From Dehalococcoidia bacterium (lineage in GTDB: Bacteria; Chloroflexota; Dehalococcoidia; DSTF01; WHTK01): 64,000 bases of DNA. The stretch is taken from contig WHTK01000005.1 in NCBI GenBank assembly GCA_009377745.1, forward strand, positions 1 through 64,000, written 5' to 3'. How positions within the stretch are numbered: position 1 is the first letter of the stretch; each line of letters begins with the position of its first letter. The position numbers and the translations under genes are program-made. This document shows, piece after piece, positions 51,807-60,488 of the stretch. Under the pieces are notes generated by a model. That model was given only the letters and a program-made list of their open reading frames with translations. It was not told the DNA's origin and did not search any database.

Positions 51807-52286
51807 CTAGGGTCGACTGCGTCGCTGATAGCGCCACGTCGCCAAAGAGAAGAGGGCGCCGCCAAGGAGCCACCAGGGATCCCAGAAGAGCAGGTGCCAG
51901 CGGGCGGCCGTTTCTCCCAGAGCTTCCGGCGTTTCGCGGAGCCCGCTTACCATCAGCAAGTGGTCAAGGAAATTGAGCAGGCCGTAGAGGGTGAAGCCAA
52001 CACCCACAAGCCATACTGTCGCCAGTAGGGGCCCGCGTGGCAGTCTCAGACCCCAGGGTTGAACCAGGGCCAGAGTCAGGAGACCCGCAGCGACCTTGAA
52101 GACGCCGGTGAGAGCTACTAGCCAGGCTTGGCCGCCGGTTACCTCATCGATCTCTGCGGCGATCGTCCCGCTTCCGGCTTCGCCACCGGCAGCCCAGTAA
52201 AAGCTTGGTAAGGCGAACAGGAAGGCCCAGACGGCTGCGCAATAGCCAGGCCAAGATGATGATTGACACCTCGCGCCCGTGTTCAT
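51807..52286 (-). CDS. Four-helix membrane protein, DUF3995-like
   Basis: 159 residues with four hydrophobic helices: YCAAVWAFLFALPSFYWAAG, GQAWLVALTGVFKVAAGLLT, PLLATVWLVGVGFTLYGLLN and HLLFWDPWWLLGGALFSLAT. FWDPWWLLGG near the end is a DUF3995 hallmark. Function unknown. Confidence 0.8.
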   Translation of the reverse strand: MNTGARCQSSSWPGYCAAVWAFLFALPSFYWAAGGEAGSGTIAAEIDEVTGGQAWLVALTGVFKVAAGLLTLALVQPWGLRLPRGPLLATVWLVGVGFTLYGLLNFLDHLLMVSGLRETPEALGETAARWHLLFWDPWWLLGGALFSLATWRYQRRSRP

Positions 52287-52366
52287 GTCCGAGACCTAAT
52301 CTCCTCGTTGCACGCCCTGGCCGGGCCCAAGACGCATCGCCGGATAGAAGCTGGTAGTGATCGTGC

Positions 52367-53263
52367 TCAGTCGCGGTCATCCCGCAGAGCCCAGCGGCGG
52401 CTCAGCCAGAAGGCCGCTACCAGGCAGATGACGCCGCCAACGGCCAGCACGACCCACAACGGCGACGTGCCCTTGTCTTCGTCCTCCTCGATCTGGGCTG
52501 CCGTCGGGGCCGCGGCGCCGAGTACGGGCTCCAGCCAGCGCTGCGGCACCGGATAAACCTCGGTTGCGAACCGGTCGGCCAGGACGCCGGTGACGGACGA
52601 GTACAGCATCTCCACGGAGCGGCCGTCCGGGTAGGTAAAGGCGATCCAGCTAATCGTTGGGCCGGCCGGCGGCCAGGGCGGCTCCGGTGTGCCGCGCACC
52701 AGGTCTCGCCTCAGCTCCACCGGCGCGGCGGCGGACCAGAAGCGGCGCGCCTCGTCCTCTGTCAGCGTATGGTTGGCAATCATCACGGCGACGGGCTCGC
52801 TCAGGGCCGCGGCGCGGATCAGGTCGAAGGCGCCGGGCTCCGGGCCGATGAGCCGTTCTCGCGCCAGCCGGATGTAGCGGTCGATGATCTCGCGCTGTCG
52901 CAGGTTGAGGACGATCCAGACATCCTCGCCACCCTCGCTAAGGCGGACCAACCCCTCGCCGGGAAAGTAGTCGGCACGCGGGTCAATAGCTTCCGCGTCC
53001 GGGTCGGTCAGCCGCCGCGCCTGGTCCCAGTAAGCGGAGGTGATGCTGTAGCGGGTCCCCCTGGGCGATGGCGTCTGCTCCAGTACCGGCGGCGGATTGA
53101 TGCGGCGGAAGAAGGCGTCCTCATCCGCCGTGGCCAGTCGCACGGAGTAAGGCAAATCGCCGCCCGCGATCGTGGTCGGTGGGCCGGCCTGGGCCGCCGC
53201 GCTGGTCAACGGTAGACAGAGCAGACCCAGGAAGACGACGAGCGGGGTCAGACGCAATTGCAC
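52367..53263 (-). CDS. Secreted, C-terminally anchored protein of unknown function
   Basis: 298 residues from GTG 53263. Signal peptide LTPLVVFLGLLCLPLTSAAA (cleavage near AQA), an extracytoplasmic domain of ~230 residues, and a C-terminal transmembrane helix SPLWVVLAVGGVICLVAAFW followed by RRWALRDDRD. Type I topology. No known fold recognised. TACGAT lies 6 bases before the GTG. Confidence 0.65.
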   Translation of the reverse strand: MQLRLTPLVVFLGLLCLPLTSAAAQAGPPTTIAGGDLPYSVRLATADEDAFFRRINPPPVLEQTPSPRGTRYSITSAYWDQARRLTDPDAEAIDPRADYFPGEGLVRLSEGGEDVWIVLNLRQREIIDRYIRLARERLIGPEPGAFDLIRAAALSEPVAVMIANHTLTEDEARRFWSAAAPVELRRDLVRGTPEPPWPPAGPTISWIAFTYPDGRSVEMLYSSVTGVLADRFATEVYPVPQRWLEPVLGAAAPTAAQIEEDEDKGTSPLWVVLAVGGVICLVAAFWLSRRWALRDDRD

Positions 53264-53269
53264 TCTCAG

Positions 53270-53275
53270 ATCGTA
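53270..53275 (-). promoter_or_regulatory. -10 element of a leaderless promoter
   Basis: TACGAT on the minus strand, 6 bases before GTG 53263. Confidence 0.45.
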
Positions 53276-53321
53276 GCGCCCGCAAGCGCTTCGACAAAGC
53301 GCCGCGGCAGCGATATCGGGA

Positions 53322-53789
53322 CTAGGCGAGATGACGCACGAAGGTCAGGAATTCCGGCCCGGAGGAGCTATCCACCTCGAAGCCGCGGGCGCTTAGAAAG
53401 GCGATGGCGCTCTCCTCATCCGGGCGGACCTGCGCCCGTAGATCCTGGACGCCGATGGCGCGTATCTCCTCGATCAGGTGGTTGAGCATGGCGGTGCCCA
53501 CACCCTTCCGGCGCAAGTCCGGCACGACAGTGATATTCACAACCAGGCTCTCAGGACTCGCGGTCGAATCGCCTTCCGGTTGGGCTTTGAGCCAACCGAT
53601 CAGCCTATCGGTGATGTCCTGGACCGTCACGTAGGCGAAGTGGCCCCCCGGCGGGCCGGGCGATAGCGCCTTGGTTATGTCTTCTCCGGCGTAGGGCCGG
53701 CCGCGCTCCGACGCGACGATATCGATGATGTCCTCGATGTCGAAGTCGTAGAAGGTACGGACCTCGTAGGGCAGATCGCCTAGCTCCAT
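53322..53789 (-). CDS. GNAT-family acetyltransferase
   Basis: 155 residues from ATG 53789. YEVRTFYDFDIEDIIDIV at the start, FAYVTVQDITDRLIGWLKAQ, VVNITVVPDLRRKGVGTAML (acetyl-CoA motif R-x-x-G-x-G), then AIAFLSARGFEVDSSSGPEF. Acceptor substrate unknown. A longer frame to 53825 is rejected because GATACT lies 6 bases before 53789. Confidence 0.85.
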   Translation of the reverse strand: MELGDLPYEVRTFYDFDIEDIIDIVASERGRPYAGEDITKALSPGPPGGHFAYVTVQDITDRLIGWLKAQPEGDSTASPESLVVNITVVPDLRRKGVGTAMLNHLIEEIRAIGVQDLRAQVRPDEESAIAFLSARGFEVDSSSGPEFLTFVRHLA

Positions 53790-53795
53790 GAGCCG

Positions 53796-53801
53796 AGTAT
53801 C
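53796..53801 (-). promoter_or_regulatory. -10 element of a leaderless promoter
   Basis: GATACT on the minus strand, 6 bases before ATG 53789. Confidence 0.5.
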
Positions 53802-53897
53802 GCAGGGGCGGCGGCTTAAGACCATCGGCCGAGCGGTCAGGCTGAGCCGCCGCCCTCGCCGGGTGGGTGAGCGAATTGGGGGAGGTTACCACAAGGT

Positions 53898-53926
53898 TTG
53901 ACCGCCCTCGCCCTAGACGTTAGAAT
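53898..53926 (+). promoter_or_regulatory. Sigma-70-like promoter of purF
   Basis: TTGACC (53898-53903), 17 bases, TAGAAT (53921-53926). Start point near 53933 gives a ~34-base leader with CGGGGAGG before the TTG of purF. No purine riboswitch or clear PurR palindrome is seen. Confidence 0.78.
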
Positions 53927-53966
53927 TTCTGTGCGTCAGCCGGCCTAAGGCCAGCGGGGAGGTCGC

Positions 53967-55454
53967 TTGGAGAGCCTCAACGAGGCCTGCGGCGTTTTCG
54001 GTGTGTTTGCCCCACACGAAGATGTCGCGCGTGTGACTTTTTTCGGCCTCTATGCTCTACAGCATCGGGGTCAGGAAAGCGCAGGCATCGCCACAACCAA
54101 CGGCAAAGCCATAAGCATCCACAAGGACATGGGCCTTGTTTCGCAGGTCTTCCAGGAGGAAGACCTGCAGCATCTTCAAGGCTTCGCCGCCGTCGGCCAT
54201 ACCCGCTACTCCACCACCGGCTCCAGCCGCATCGAGAACGCCCAACCTTTCCTGATCGATGGCCCCAACGGCGAGATCGCCCTAGGCCACAACGGCAATA
54301 TCATCAACGCCGACCTCCTCCGCACCGAGCTCGAAGCCGAAGGCCGCATCTTCGAGACCTCTACCGACTCTGAGGTCATCGCCCACCTCGTCGCCACTGC
54401 CCCCGGTCGTGACTGGGGCGAGCGCATGTCTTACGTGATGCGCCGCGCTCACGGCGCCTTCTGTCTGACGATCCTGACTAACGACGGCGTCCTGGCCGTG
54501 CGCGACCCTCTGGGCATCCGGCCCCTCTCGATCGCCAGCCTGGACGGCGGCTTCTGTTTCGCCTCCGAGACCTGCACCTTCGACCACCTGGGCGCCCACT
54601 TCATCCGCGATGTCGAGCCTGGTGAGACGGTGCTGATCGACGCGGAGGGCATCCATAGCTACAAGTCCAAAGAGCAAGACAACTCACAGGCCTTCTGCAT
54701 TTTCGAGTACATCTACTTCGCCCGTCCTGACAGCTATCTGCGCGGCGAGCGCGTCTACCCGGTGCGTATGGCCCTGGGCGCCCAGCTGGCGCGCGAGCAC
54801 CCCGTCGATGCCGACATCGTCACGGGCGTGCCAGACTCGGCGACCACCGCCGCCATCGGCTACGCGCGTGAATCTGGCATCCCCTTCGCCGAGGCGCTGG
54901 TCAAGAACCGCTACGTGGGCCGAACCTTTATCATGCCCGACCAGCGCATCCGCGAGCAGGGCGTGCGACTCAAGTACAACCCCCTGCGCGAGCTGCTGGA
55001 AGACCAGCGCGTCATCGTTGTCGACGACACCATCGTCCGCTCCACAACGACGCGACAGGTCGTCAAGATGCTGCGCGAATCCGGAGCGCGCGAGGTGCAC
55101 ATGCGCGTCACAGCGCCACCGATCACCCATCCCTGTTTCTTCGGCATCGACATGGGACGCCGCTGGGAGCTGATCGCCGCGCAGGAGACGGTCGACGAGA
55201 TCTGCCGCGACATCGGCGCCGATTCGCTGGGCTACCTGAGCCCTCAGGGCCTGGTCTCAGGCGTCGGCCAAAGCGAAGACAGCTTCTGCATGGCCTGCTT
55301 CACCGGCAAATACCCAATGGAGGTGCCGACGGAGCTGGACAAGCTCGGACTGGAGCCGCCGGCCTGGGCGCGCGACCGCCATGACATCGAGTGGGAGTCC
55401 CAGAACCGGGCCCGGCCCTGGGAAATCGCCCCGGCGACCACACCTGCAACCTAG
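53967..55454 (+). CDS. purF: Amidophosphoribosyltransferase
   Basis: 495 residues from TTG 53967. A short propeptide MESLNEA precedes CGVFGVFAP, whose Cys is the glutaminase nucleophile after cleavage. Then LQHRGQESAGI, HTRYSTTG, GHNGNI, the PRPP loop VVDDTIVRSTTTRQV, and C-terminal cysteines GQSEDSFCMACFTGKYP suggesting the [4Fe-4S] type as in Bacillus. First committed step of purine synthesis; starts the purF-purM-purH group. Confidence 0.96.
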   Translation: MESLNEACGVFGVFAPHEDVARVTFFGLYALQHRGQESAGIATTNGKAISIHKDMGLVSQVFQEEDLQHLQGFAAVGHTRYSTTGSSRIENAQPFLIDGPNGEIALGHNGNIINADLLRTELEAEGRIFETSTDSEVIAHLVATAPGRDWGERMSYVMRRAHGAFCLTILTNDGVLAVRDPLGIRPLSIASLDGGFCFASETCTFDHLGAHFIRDVEPGETVLIDAEGIHSYKSKEQDNSQAFCIFEYIYFARPDSYLRGERVYPVRMALGAQLAREHPVDADIVTGVPDSATTAAIGYARESGIPFAEALVKNRYVGRTFIMPDQRIREQGVRLKYNPLRELLEDQRVIVVDDTIVRSTTTRQVVKMLRESGAREVHMRVTAPPITHPCFFGIDMGRRWELIAAQETVDEICRDIGADSLGYLSPQGLVSGVGQSEDSFCMACFTGKYPMEVPTELDKLGLEPPAWARDRHDIEWESQNRARPWEIAPATTPAT

Positions 55455-55464
55455 CGTGCTCTTT

Positions 55465-55536
55465 GCCTGTATGCCTTTATGCCCGTATGCTCGTGCGTCA
55501 CGTCGGGGCATAGAGGCATACCGGCATACGGGCAAT
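55465..55536. repeat. Inverted TGCCCGTATGCC repeat between purF and purM
   Basis: TGCCTGTATGCCTTTATGCC...CGTATGC on the left faces GGCATAGAGGCATACCGGCA and TACGGGCA on the right. Same unit family as inside ileS at 24585-24670 and 26105-26119. Confidence 0.75.
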
Positions 55537-55549
55537 TAACGACGCTCAT

Positions 55550-56608
55550 ATGGACGAAGAGCAACCGCCGCCTCTCACTTACGCCGCCGCCGGCGTCGAT
55601 CTCGAAAAGCGCCGCGCCACCGTTGAGCGCTACCGCGAGGTTGCGAAAGGGGCGGGGCGTCCGGAGGTGCTGGGCGGCGTCGGGCCGTTTGCCGGCCTCT
55701 TCGCCCTTGGCTCCAAGTATCGCGACCCCGTGATCGTCGCCAGTACCGACGGCGTCGGCACCAAGACGAAGCTCTCGGCGCTGACCGGCCGCTATGAGTC
55801 GCTGGGCTGGGACATCGTCGCCAACTGCGTCAACGATGCCTTAACCACCGGCGCGGAGCCAATTTTCTTCCTCGACTATATCGCCAGCGCCGACCTGCCA
55901 CCCGATGGCAAGGTCGCCCTGGTCAAGGGCGTGGCCGCCGCCTGCGCCGAAATCGGCTGCGCCTTGCTCGGTGGCGAGACAGCCGACATGCCCGGGGTCT
56001 ACGTCGAAGGTGAGTTCGACCTCGTCGGCTTCGTCGTCGGGGCCGTGGAGCGAGAGGCGATCATTGACGGCTCGCGCATCGTCCCCGGCGACCTGCTGCT
56101 GGCGCTGCCCTCGAACGGTCTCCATACTAACGGCTATTCGTTGGCCCGCCCAGCGCTCGGCGTCGCCATGGACCCGGCCAACGCCGCCGCCGGCCGCGAC
56201 CGCCTTGCGCGCTTGGAGCCAGACCTCGGTGAAACGCTGGCGGATGCCCTGCTGCGTCCCCACCGCTGCTATGTCAACGACCTCAAGCCCGGGCTGCCCT
56301 TGATCAAGGGCATGGCGCACATCACCGGCGGCGGCATCCCGGAGAATCTGCCGCGCATGCTGCTCGCCGGCCTCGGTGGCCGCCTGCAGCGCGACGCCTG
56401 GCCCGTCCCACCGATCTTCCCGCTCATCCAGCGCTCCGGCGCCATCGAGGAGGCGGAGATGTATCGCGTCTTCAATATGGGACTCGGCATGGTCTTCGCC
56501 GTGGCCCCCGCGGACGCCGATACGCTCCGGGCTCTCGTCCCGGAGGCTCTGACAATAGGCGAGGTGATTGCCGTCAGCGAGGCTGATCCACGGGTCACAT
56601 GGCGCTAG
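55550..56608 (+). CDS. purM: Phosphoribosylformylglycinamidine cyclo-ligase
   Basis: 352 residues: PPLTYAAAGVDLEKRRATVE, GPFAGLFALGSKYRDPVIVA, STDGVGTKTKLSAL, NDALTTGAEPIFFLDYIAS, GGETADMPGVYVEGEFDL, SNGLHTNGYSLAR and AHITGGGIPENLPRML. Standard PurS-type fold and length. Makes AIR from FGAM. Its final Arg-TAG overlaps the -10 of the next gene. Confidence 0.96.
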   Translation: MDEEQPPPLTYAAAGVDLEKRRATVERYREVAKGAGRPEVLGGVGPFAGLFALGSKYRDPVIVASTDGVGTKTKLSALTGRYESLGWDIVANCVNDALTTGAEPIFFLDYIASADLPPDGKVALVKGVAAACAEIGCALLGGETADMPGVYVEGEFDLVGFVVGAVEREAIIDGSRIVPGDLLLALPSNGLHTNGYSLARPALGVAMDPANAAAGRDRLARLEPDLGETLADALLRPHRCYVNDLKPGLPLIKGMAHITGGGIPENLPRMLLAGLGGRLQRDAWPVPPIFPLIQRSGAIEEAEMYRVFNMGLGMVFAVAPADADTLRALVPEALTIGEVIAVSEADPRVTWR

Positions 56609-56611
56609 AAT
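56606..56611 (+). promoter_or_regulatory. -10 element of a leaderless promoter
   Basis: TAGAAT 7 bases before GTG 56619; it includes the purM stop codon. Confidence 0.45.
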
Positions 56612-56618
56612 GGGTGAC

Positions 56619-56969
56619 GTGAGGATCGCTCTGCGCATCAGCAACCCAGACGACCCGGCCAAAGCCGTGGAAGTACCTGATGCTCTCGTCGACACGGGAG
56701 CAGCCTGGACATCGGTACCGCGAGCTCTTGTCGCTGAGCTGGGCCTGCGTCAGGTAGGCACCATCCGAGTCAGGACGGCAGCAGGTCCTCAAGAACTCGC
56801 GCAGTCCTACGCTCAATTCGAACTCGTCGACAAGACATTGGTCACGAATATCTCTGTTAGCGACACCCTGACGACCGTCCTGATCGGCGTCACTACGCGC
56901 GACTCCCTCGGCTTGATGGTAGATCCGGTCAAGGGTCAACTGATCGAGACCGACTTGCTCCTTCTCTGA
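56619..56969 (+). CDS. Retropepsin-like aspartyl protease
   Basis: 116 residues (GTG 56619; ATG 56610 adds three). ALRISNPDDPAKAVEVPDAL leads to VDTGAAWTSVPRAL, the single D-T-G-A active-site loop of a clan-AA dimeric protease, then TIRVRTAAGPQELAQSYAQF and a DSLGLMVDPVKGQLI end. Bacterial members are of unknown role, some tied to toxin-antitoxin-like or plasmid loci. It is wedged between purM and purH and overlaps the purH ATG (TGATG). Confidence 0.85.
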   Translation: MRIALRISNPDDPAKAVEVPDALVDTGAAWTSVPRALVAELGLRQVGTIRVRTAAGPQELAQSYAQFELVDKTLVTNISVSDTLTTVLIGVTTRDSLGLMVDPVKGQLIETDLLLL

Positions 56970-58516
56970 TGCGCGCGCTACTGGCACCCTACGACAAGAC
57001 CGGCCTGATCGAGATTGCGCAGGGCCTCGCCGCCCTAGACTGGGAGCTGATCGCCACCGGCGGCACCGAGAAGGCGCTGCGTGACGCCGGCATCCCTGTG
57101 ACCAGCGTCTCGGAGGTCACAGGCTTTCCGGAGATCCTCGACGGCCGCGTCAAGACGCTGCACCCGGCGATCCACGGCGGTCTCCTGGCGCGGCGCTCAG
57201 AAGCCTCTCACATGCAGACCCTTGCAGAGCACGGCCTTATCGGCATCGACCTGGTCGCCTGCAACCTCTACCCCTTCGAAGCCACCGTGGCGAAGGAGGG
57301 CGTGACGCTTCTGGACGCCCTTGAAAACATCGATATCGGCGGGCCGGCCATGCTGCGCGCCGCATCGAAGAACTTCCCGGACGTGGTCGTCCTCAGCAAC
57401 CCGGCCGACTACGACTCAGCGCTGGCGTCTCTCAAGGATGGCGGCCTTTCTCTTGATAAGCGCCGCGGCCTGGCCGCCAAGGCCTTCCAACACGTTGCCC
57501 TTTACGACACGCTGGTCGCGCGCTACCTGCGCGGTGACGACGAGCTGACCTTCCCGCCGGAGCTAACGGTGCCGCTGCGCAAGAAGCTGGACCTCCACTA
57601 CGGCGAGAACCCCCACCAGAAGGCCGCTCTCTACGAGGAGGCGGGACTGACAACCGCCGGCATCGTCCACGCAAAGCAGCTGCACGGCGCGCCGATCTCC
57701 TTCAACAACATCCTCGACGCCGACGCGGCCTGGCGCACCGTCAGCGACTTCGAGGCGCCCACCGTGGCGATCATCAAACACACCAACGCCTGCGGTCTCG
57801 CCAGCCACGACGAGCTGCCGATCGCCTACGAGCGCGCGCTGGCCGGCGACCCGATTTCGGCCTTCGGCGGCATCGTCGCCTGCAACCGGCGGGTTGACGG
57901 CTACCTGGCGCGGGCGATGCGGGCCAGCCTAAGCCCTTCGAGCGGCCAGCGCATCCGCTATGACATCATCGTGGCGCCCGGCTTCACCGATAACGCCCTC
58001 GAAGCCCTGCAGCGCTGGCGAGACGTCCGCATCCTGGAAGTCCCCACCGGCGACGGCGTCCCCTACGACCTGCGGCGCGCCTCGGGTGGTTTCCTGCTGC
58101 AGGAACCGGACCGCAAACCGGACCAGACGCTGGAGATGAAGGTGGTGAGCAAGCGCCAGCCGTCAGAAGAGGAACTGGCGGACCTGCGCTTCGCCTGGCG
58201 CGTCTGCAAGCACATCAAGTCCAACGCCATCGTCCTGGCCAGGGATAGCACGCTGCTCGGTATGGGCGCTGGCCAGCCCAATCGCGTCAAGAGCGTCCAG
58301 CTGGCGGTCGAGCAGGCCGGTGAGAAGGCGAGAGGCGCCGCGATGGCCTCTGATGCCTTCTTCCCCTTCTTCGATGGCCTGGCGGCCGCTGCAGCCGCCG
58401 GTGTGACGTCCTGCATCGAGCCGGGCGGCTCCGTCAACGACGAGGACATCATCGCCCTGGCAGACGCCACCGGCATGGCTCTGGTCTTCACCGGCGAGCG
58501 CCACTTCAAGCATTAG
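56969..58516 (+). CDS. purH: Bifunctional AICAR transformylase/IMP cyclohydrolase
   Basis: 515 residues. IMP cyclohydrolase part: YDKTGLIEIAQGLAALDWEL, ATGGTEKAL, GRVKTLHPAIHGGLLARR, NIDIGGPAMLRAASKNF. Transformylase part: LHYGENPHQKAALY, IIKHTNACGLA, AFGGIVACNRRVD, SNAIVLAR, MGAGQPNRVKSV, SDAFFPFFDG. Completes IMP synthesis. Coupled by overlap to the protease gene. Confidence 0.96.
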   Translation: MRALLAPYDKTGLIEIAQGLAALDWELIATGGTEKALRDAGIPVTSVSEVTGFPEILDGRVKTLHPAIHGGLLARRSEASHMQTLAEHGLIGIDLVACNLYPFEATVAKEGVTLLDALENIDIGGPAMLRAASKNFPDVVVLSNPADYDSALASLKDGGLSLDKRRGLAAKAFQHVALYDTLVARYLRGDDELTFPPELTVPLRKKLDLHYGENPHQKAALYEEAGLTTAGIVHAKQLHGAPISFNNILDADAAWRTVSDFEAPTVAIIKHTNACGLASHDELPIAYERALAGDPISAFGGIVACNRRVDGYLARAMRASLSPSSGQRIRYDIIVAPGFTDNALEALQRWRDVRILEVPTGDGVPYDLRRASGGFLLQEPDRKPDQTLEMKVVSKRQPSEEELADLRFAWRVCKHIKSNAIVLARDSTLLGMGAGQPNRVKSVQLAVEQAGEKARGAAMASDAFFPFFDGLAAAAAAGVTSCIEPGGSVNDEDIIALADATGMALVFTGERHFKH

Positions 58517-58537
58517 GTGAGTGGTGATCCGCTCGTC

Positions 58538-58585
58538 CTGAGGTACATCCTGAGCAGGTCGAAGGGCTCTCGAAGGATGGGCGGC
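58538..58585. repeat. REP-like CCTGAGCAGGTCGAAGG element
   Basis: CGTCCTGAGGTACATCCTGA and GCAGGTCGAAGGGCTCTCGA fall in the gap after purH. Same CTGAG..TCGAAGG class as the elements inside ileS. Confidence 0.65.
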
Positions 58586-58654
58586 CTCCAGCGTTAGACC
58601 AGCCTTGGTATCTGGCGAAGCAGTCTGTAATGGTCAGTTTGAAGGACCGAGTCT

Positions 58655-59227
58655 ATGCAGACGCACAACGTAACCTTGCATACCGAACGCCTGCTTCTCC
58701 GCCCATTCGCAGAGGATGATGTCGAGGAAGCGCTGAACTATCGCAACAACGAGGAGTTTGCACGGTTCCTTCCGCACATCCCGCAACCGTTCACGCGCGC
58801 GGATGCTGAGCACTTCGTCGCGACCAACATGGCAGAGCCTTGGGATAGGTATCCGACGTTTGCCATCGAGTTAGATGGTCGGCTAATTGGTACGGTCAAT
58901 CTCGAAGTCGACGAAAAGAGCCAGACGGCGATGCTCGGTTACGCGATCAGTCGCGAGCAGTGGGGGTTGGGGATGACTCCTGAGGCAGCGCAGGCCGTCA
59001 TTGCTTGGGCCTTCCGAACATTCGGTCTCACCAAGATCTGGGCCTCCACAGATGCACGTCACCACCGCTCACGCAGAGTCATGGAGAAACTAGGAATGCA
59101 ACATGAGGGGACGCGACCCTCCCGTCACCTTGACCGGGCTGGCTTGCGGACGGACGAGGTTATATACCGTCTGCTCCGCGAGGAGTGGGAACCTACGGCT
59201 GTGCCCCCATCCACTGCCTCAAACTGA
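58655..59227 (+). CDS. RimJ/RimL-type GNAT acetyltransferase
   Basis: 190 residues: TERLLLRPFAEDDVEEALNY, FAIELDGRLIGTVNLEVDEK, LGYAISREQWGLGMTPEAAQ (acetyl-CoA motif), KIWASTDARHHRSRRVMEKL and GMQHEGTRPSRHLDRAGLRT. This is the usual layout of ribosomal-protein or general N-acetyltransferases of this branch. Substrate unknown. Confidence 0.9.
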   Translation: MQTHNVTLHTERLLLRPFAEDDVEEALNYRNNEEFARFLPHIPQPFTRADAEHFVATNMAEPWDRYPTFAIELDGRLIGTVNLEVDEKSQTAMLGYAISREQWGLGMTPEAAQAVIAWAFRTFGLTKIWASTDARHHRSRRVMEKLGMQHEGTRPSRHLDRAGLRTDEVIYRLLREEWEPTAVPPSTASN

Positions 59228-59249
59228 CCCACTACCAAGCAGCCTGATC

Positions 59250-59285
59250 TTGGTGTTCAAGATTCCTCGTACCTCGGAATGACAG
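59250..59285. repeat. REP-like AGATTCCTCG...CGGAATGACAGG element
   Basis: AAGATTCCTCGTACCTCGGA followed by ATGACAGGGA is a short version of the palindromic AGATTC(T/C)TCG..CGGAATGACA repeat class, in the gap before the GT2 stop. Confidence 0.55.
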
Positions 59286-59291
59286 GGACGG

Positions 59292-60014
59292 TTAGGGCTT
59301 GCGGGACTTGGACCAGTCGAAGCCGCGCATGCGGATCATGCCCTTCATGTCCTTGAGGATCGTGGAGACCACCTTGACACGGCTGTCCGTGTCCTCCACC
59401 CAGCGCACCGGCACGAAGGTGACGCGCCAGCCGCTCTTGGCGCCCAGCAGCAGCAGCTCCGTGTCCCAGAACCAGCCGGTATCTTTGACCAGCGGCAACA
59501 GCTTCTGGGCCGCGGCGCGATTGATCGCCTTGAAGCCGCACTGAGTGTCACGCATACGGGCGCCGAACATCAGGTTGATTATCAGCACGAAGCCGCGTGA
59601 GAGCACTTCTCGCTTGAGCGACCGCCGCGTCTCAGTCCCAGGGCCGAGACGGGTCCCGGCGGCGATGTCGTTGCCCTGATCGGCGACGGCGCTGACCAGG
59701 CGCGGGAACGCCTCCAGGTCCGTGGAGAGGTCGATGTCCATGTAGGCGAGGACATCGGCGTTGCTATCGAGCCAGGCGCGTGTCAGGGCCCGGCCGCGTC
59801 CCGCCTCCGGGATGTGCCATGCCTCGACTTCCTCCAGCTCTGTTGACAGGCTCCTGGCGATCTCTGGCGTACGGTCGCGCGAGCCGTTGTCGGCGATGAC
59901 GATGCGCCAGTCATGGTGGAGGTTGTCGGTCAAGAAGAGATGCAGGGTGCGCACGCTTCGCTCCAGCACCTGCTCCTCGTTAAAGACGGGCAGGACAACA
60001 TCCACGGAGGCCAT
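59292..60014 (-). CDS. GT2 family, dolichyl-phosphate-glucosyltransferase-like
   Basis: 240 residues from ATG 60014. VDVVLPVFNEEQVLERSVRT, VIADNGSRDRTPEIARSLST, the DxD-type YMDIDLSTDLEAFPRLV, RSLKREVLSRGFVLIINLMF, MRDTQCGFKAINR and a C-terminal cytoplasmic end without membrane helices. Relatives transfer glucose or mannose to polyprenyl phosphate. A longer frame to 60113 is rejected because CATAAT lies 6 bases before 60014. Confidence 0.88.
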   Translation of the reverse strand: MASVDVVLPVFNEEQVLERSVRTLHLFLTDNLHHDWRIVIADNGSRDRTPEIARSLSTELEEVEAWHIPEAGRGRALTRAWLDSNADVLAYMDIDLSTDLEAFPRLVSAVADQGNDIAAGTRLGPGTETRRSLKREVLSRGFVLIINLMFGARMRDTQCGFKAINRAAAQKLLPLVKDTGWFWDTELLLLGAKSGWRVTFVPVRWVEDTDSRVKVVSTILKDMKGMIRMRGFDWSKSRKP

Positions 60015-60020
60015 CGCCCC

Positions 60021-60026
60021 ATTATG
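60021..60026 (-). promoter_or_regulatory. -10 element of a leaderless promoter
   Basis: CATAAT on the minus strand, 6 bases before ATG 60014. Confidence 0.5.
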
Positions 60027-60168
60027 CGCGGGGCGTAGTAAGTGTTCTATGCGAGACTTCCCGCATTCGCTTGCCTTCACTGGGGGAGACTCTTTCGGCT
60101 CAGGCGCTAACACCGATTTTCAGGCTTCGGGTTCTTTTCCCGGCGCCTTTACGCTAAGGCTGATTTGC

Positions 60169-60197
60169 TTGACACTAAATAGGGCCGATGCTAGATT
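60169..60197 (+). promoter_or_regulatory. Promoter of the cytochrome bc operon
   Basis: TTGACA (60169-60174), 17 bases, TAGATT (60192-60197). The start point near 60204 excludes the ATG at 60188 and supports ATG 60221 for the first gene. Confidence 0.8.
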
Positions 60198-60220
60198 TCG
60201 GCTTGCTAAGACCTTCACAA

Positions 60221-60472
60221 ATGTCGCGATCAGAGAGCGGTTCCGGTACGGACGCCGCGGGTTCATCAGCGACTGAAACGGGTCTGGCAGAGGAGACCGG
60301 CCGCATGGAACGGCTCTTTATCGGCTTCCACCCGGATGAGATCTTTGGACCCCTATACCCGGGCGCGAAAAGCCTGTTCTCCGTCGACATGGCCGAATTG
60401 CTTATCGTTTTCGGCTTCATTGCAATAACTATGGGCGTGATGGTCGCCTTCGGAAACTGGTGGTCGCGCTGA
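60221..60472 (+). CDS. Small membrane protein leading the cytochrome bc operon
   Basis: 83 residues. A polar Ser/Glu/Thr-rich stretch, then [20 protein letters not shown] and one membrane helix [20 protein letters not shown]. No cofactor ligands. It could be an accessory subunit of the bc complex; this is inferred from position, 16 bases before the cytochrome b gene. Confidence 0.65.
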   Translation: MSRSESGSGTDAAGSSATETGLAEETGRMERLFIGFHPDEIFGPLYPGAKSLFSVDMAELLIVFGFIAITMGVMVAFGNWWSR

Positions 60473-60488
60473 TCAGGGGAGGACGCAC

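Noticed and set aside
53927..53966. Purine riboswitch before purF
   Set aside because: The leader after the promoter is only about 34 bases, too short for a purine aptamer.
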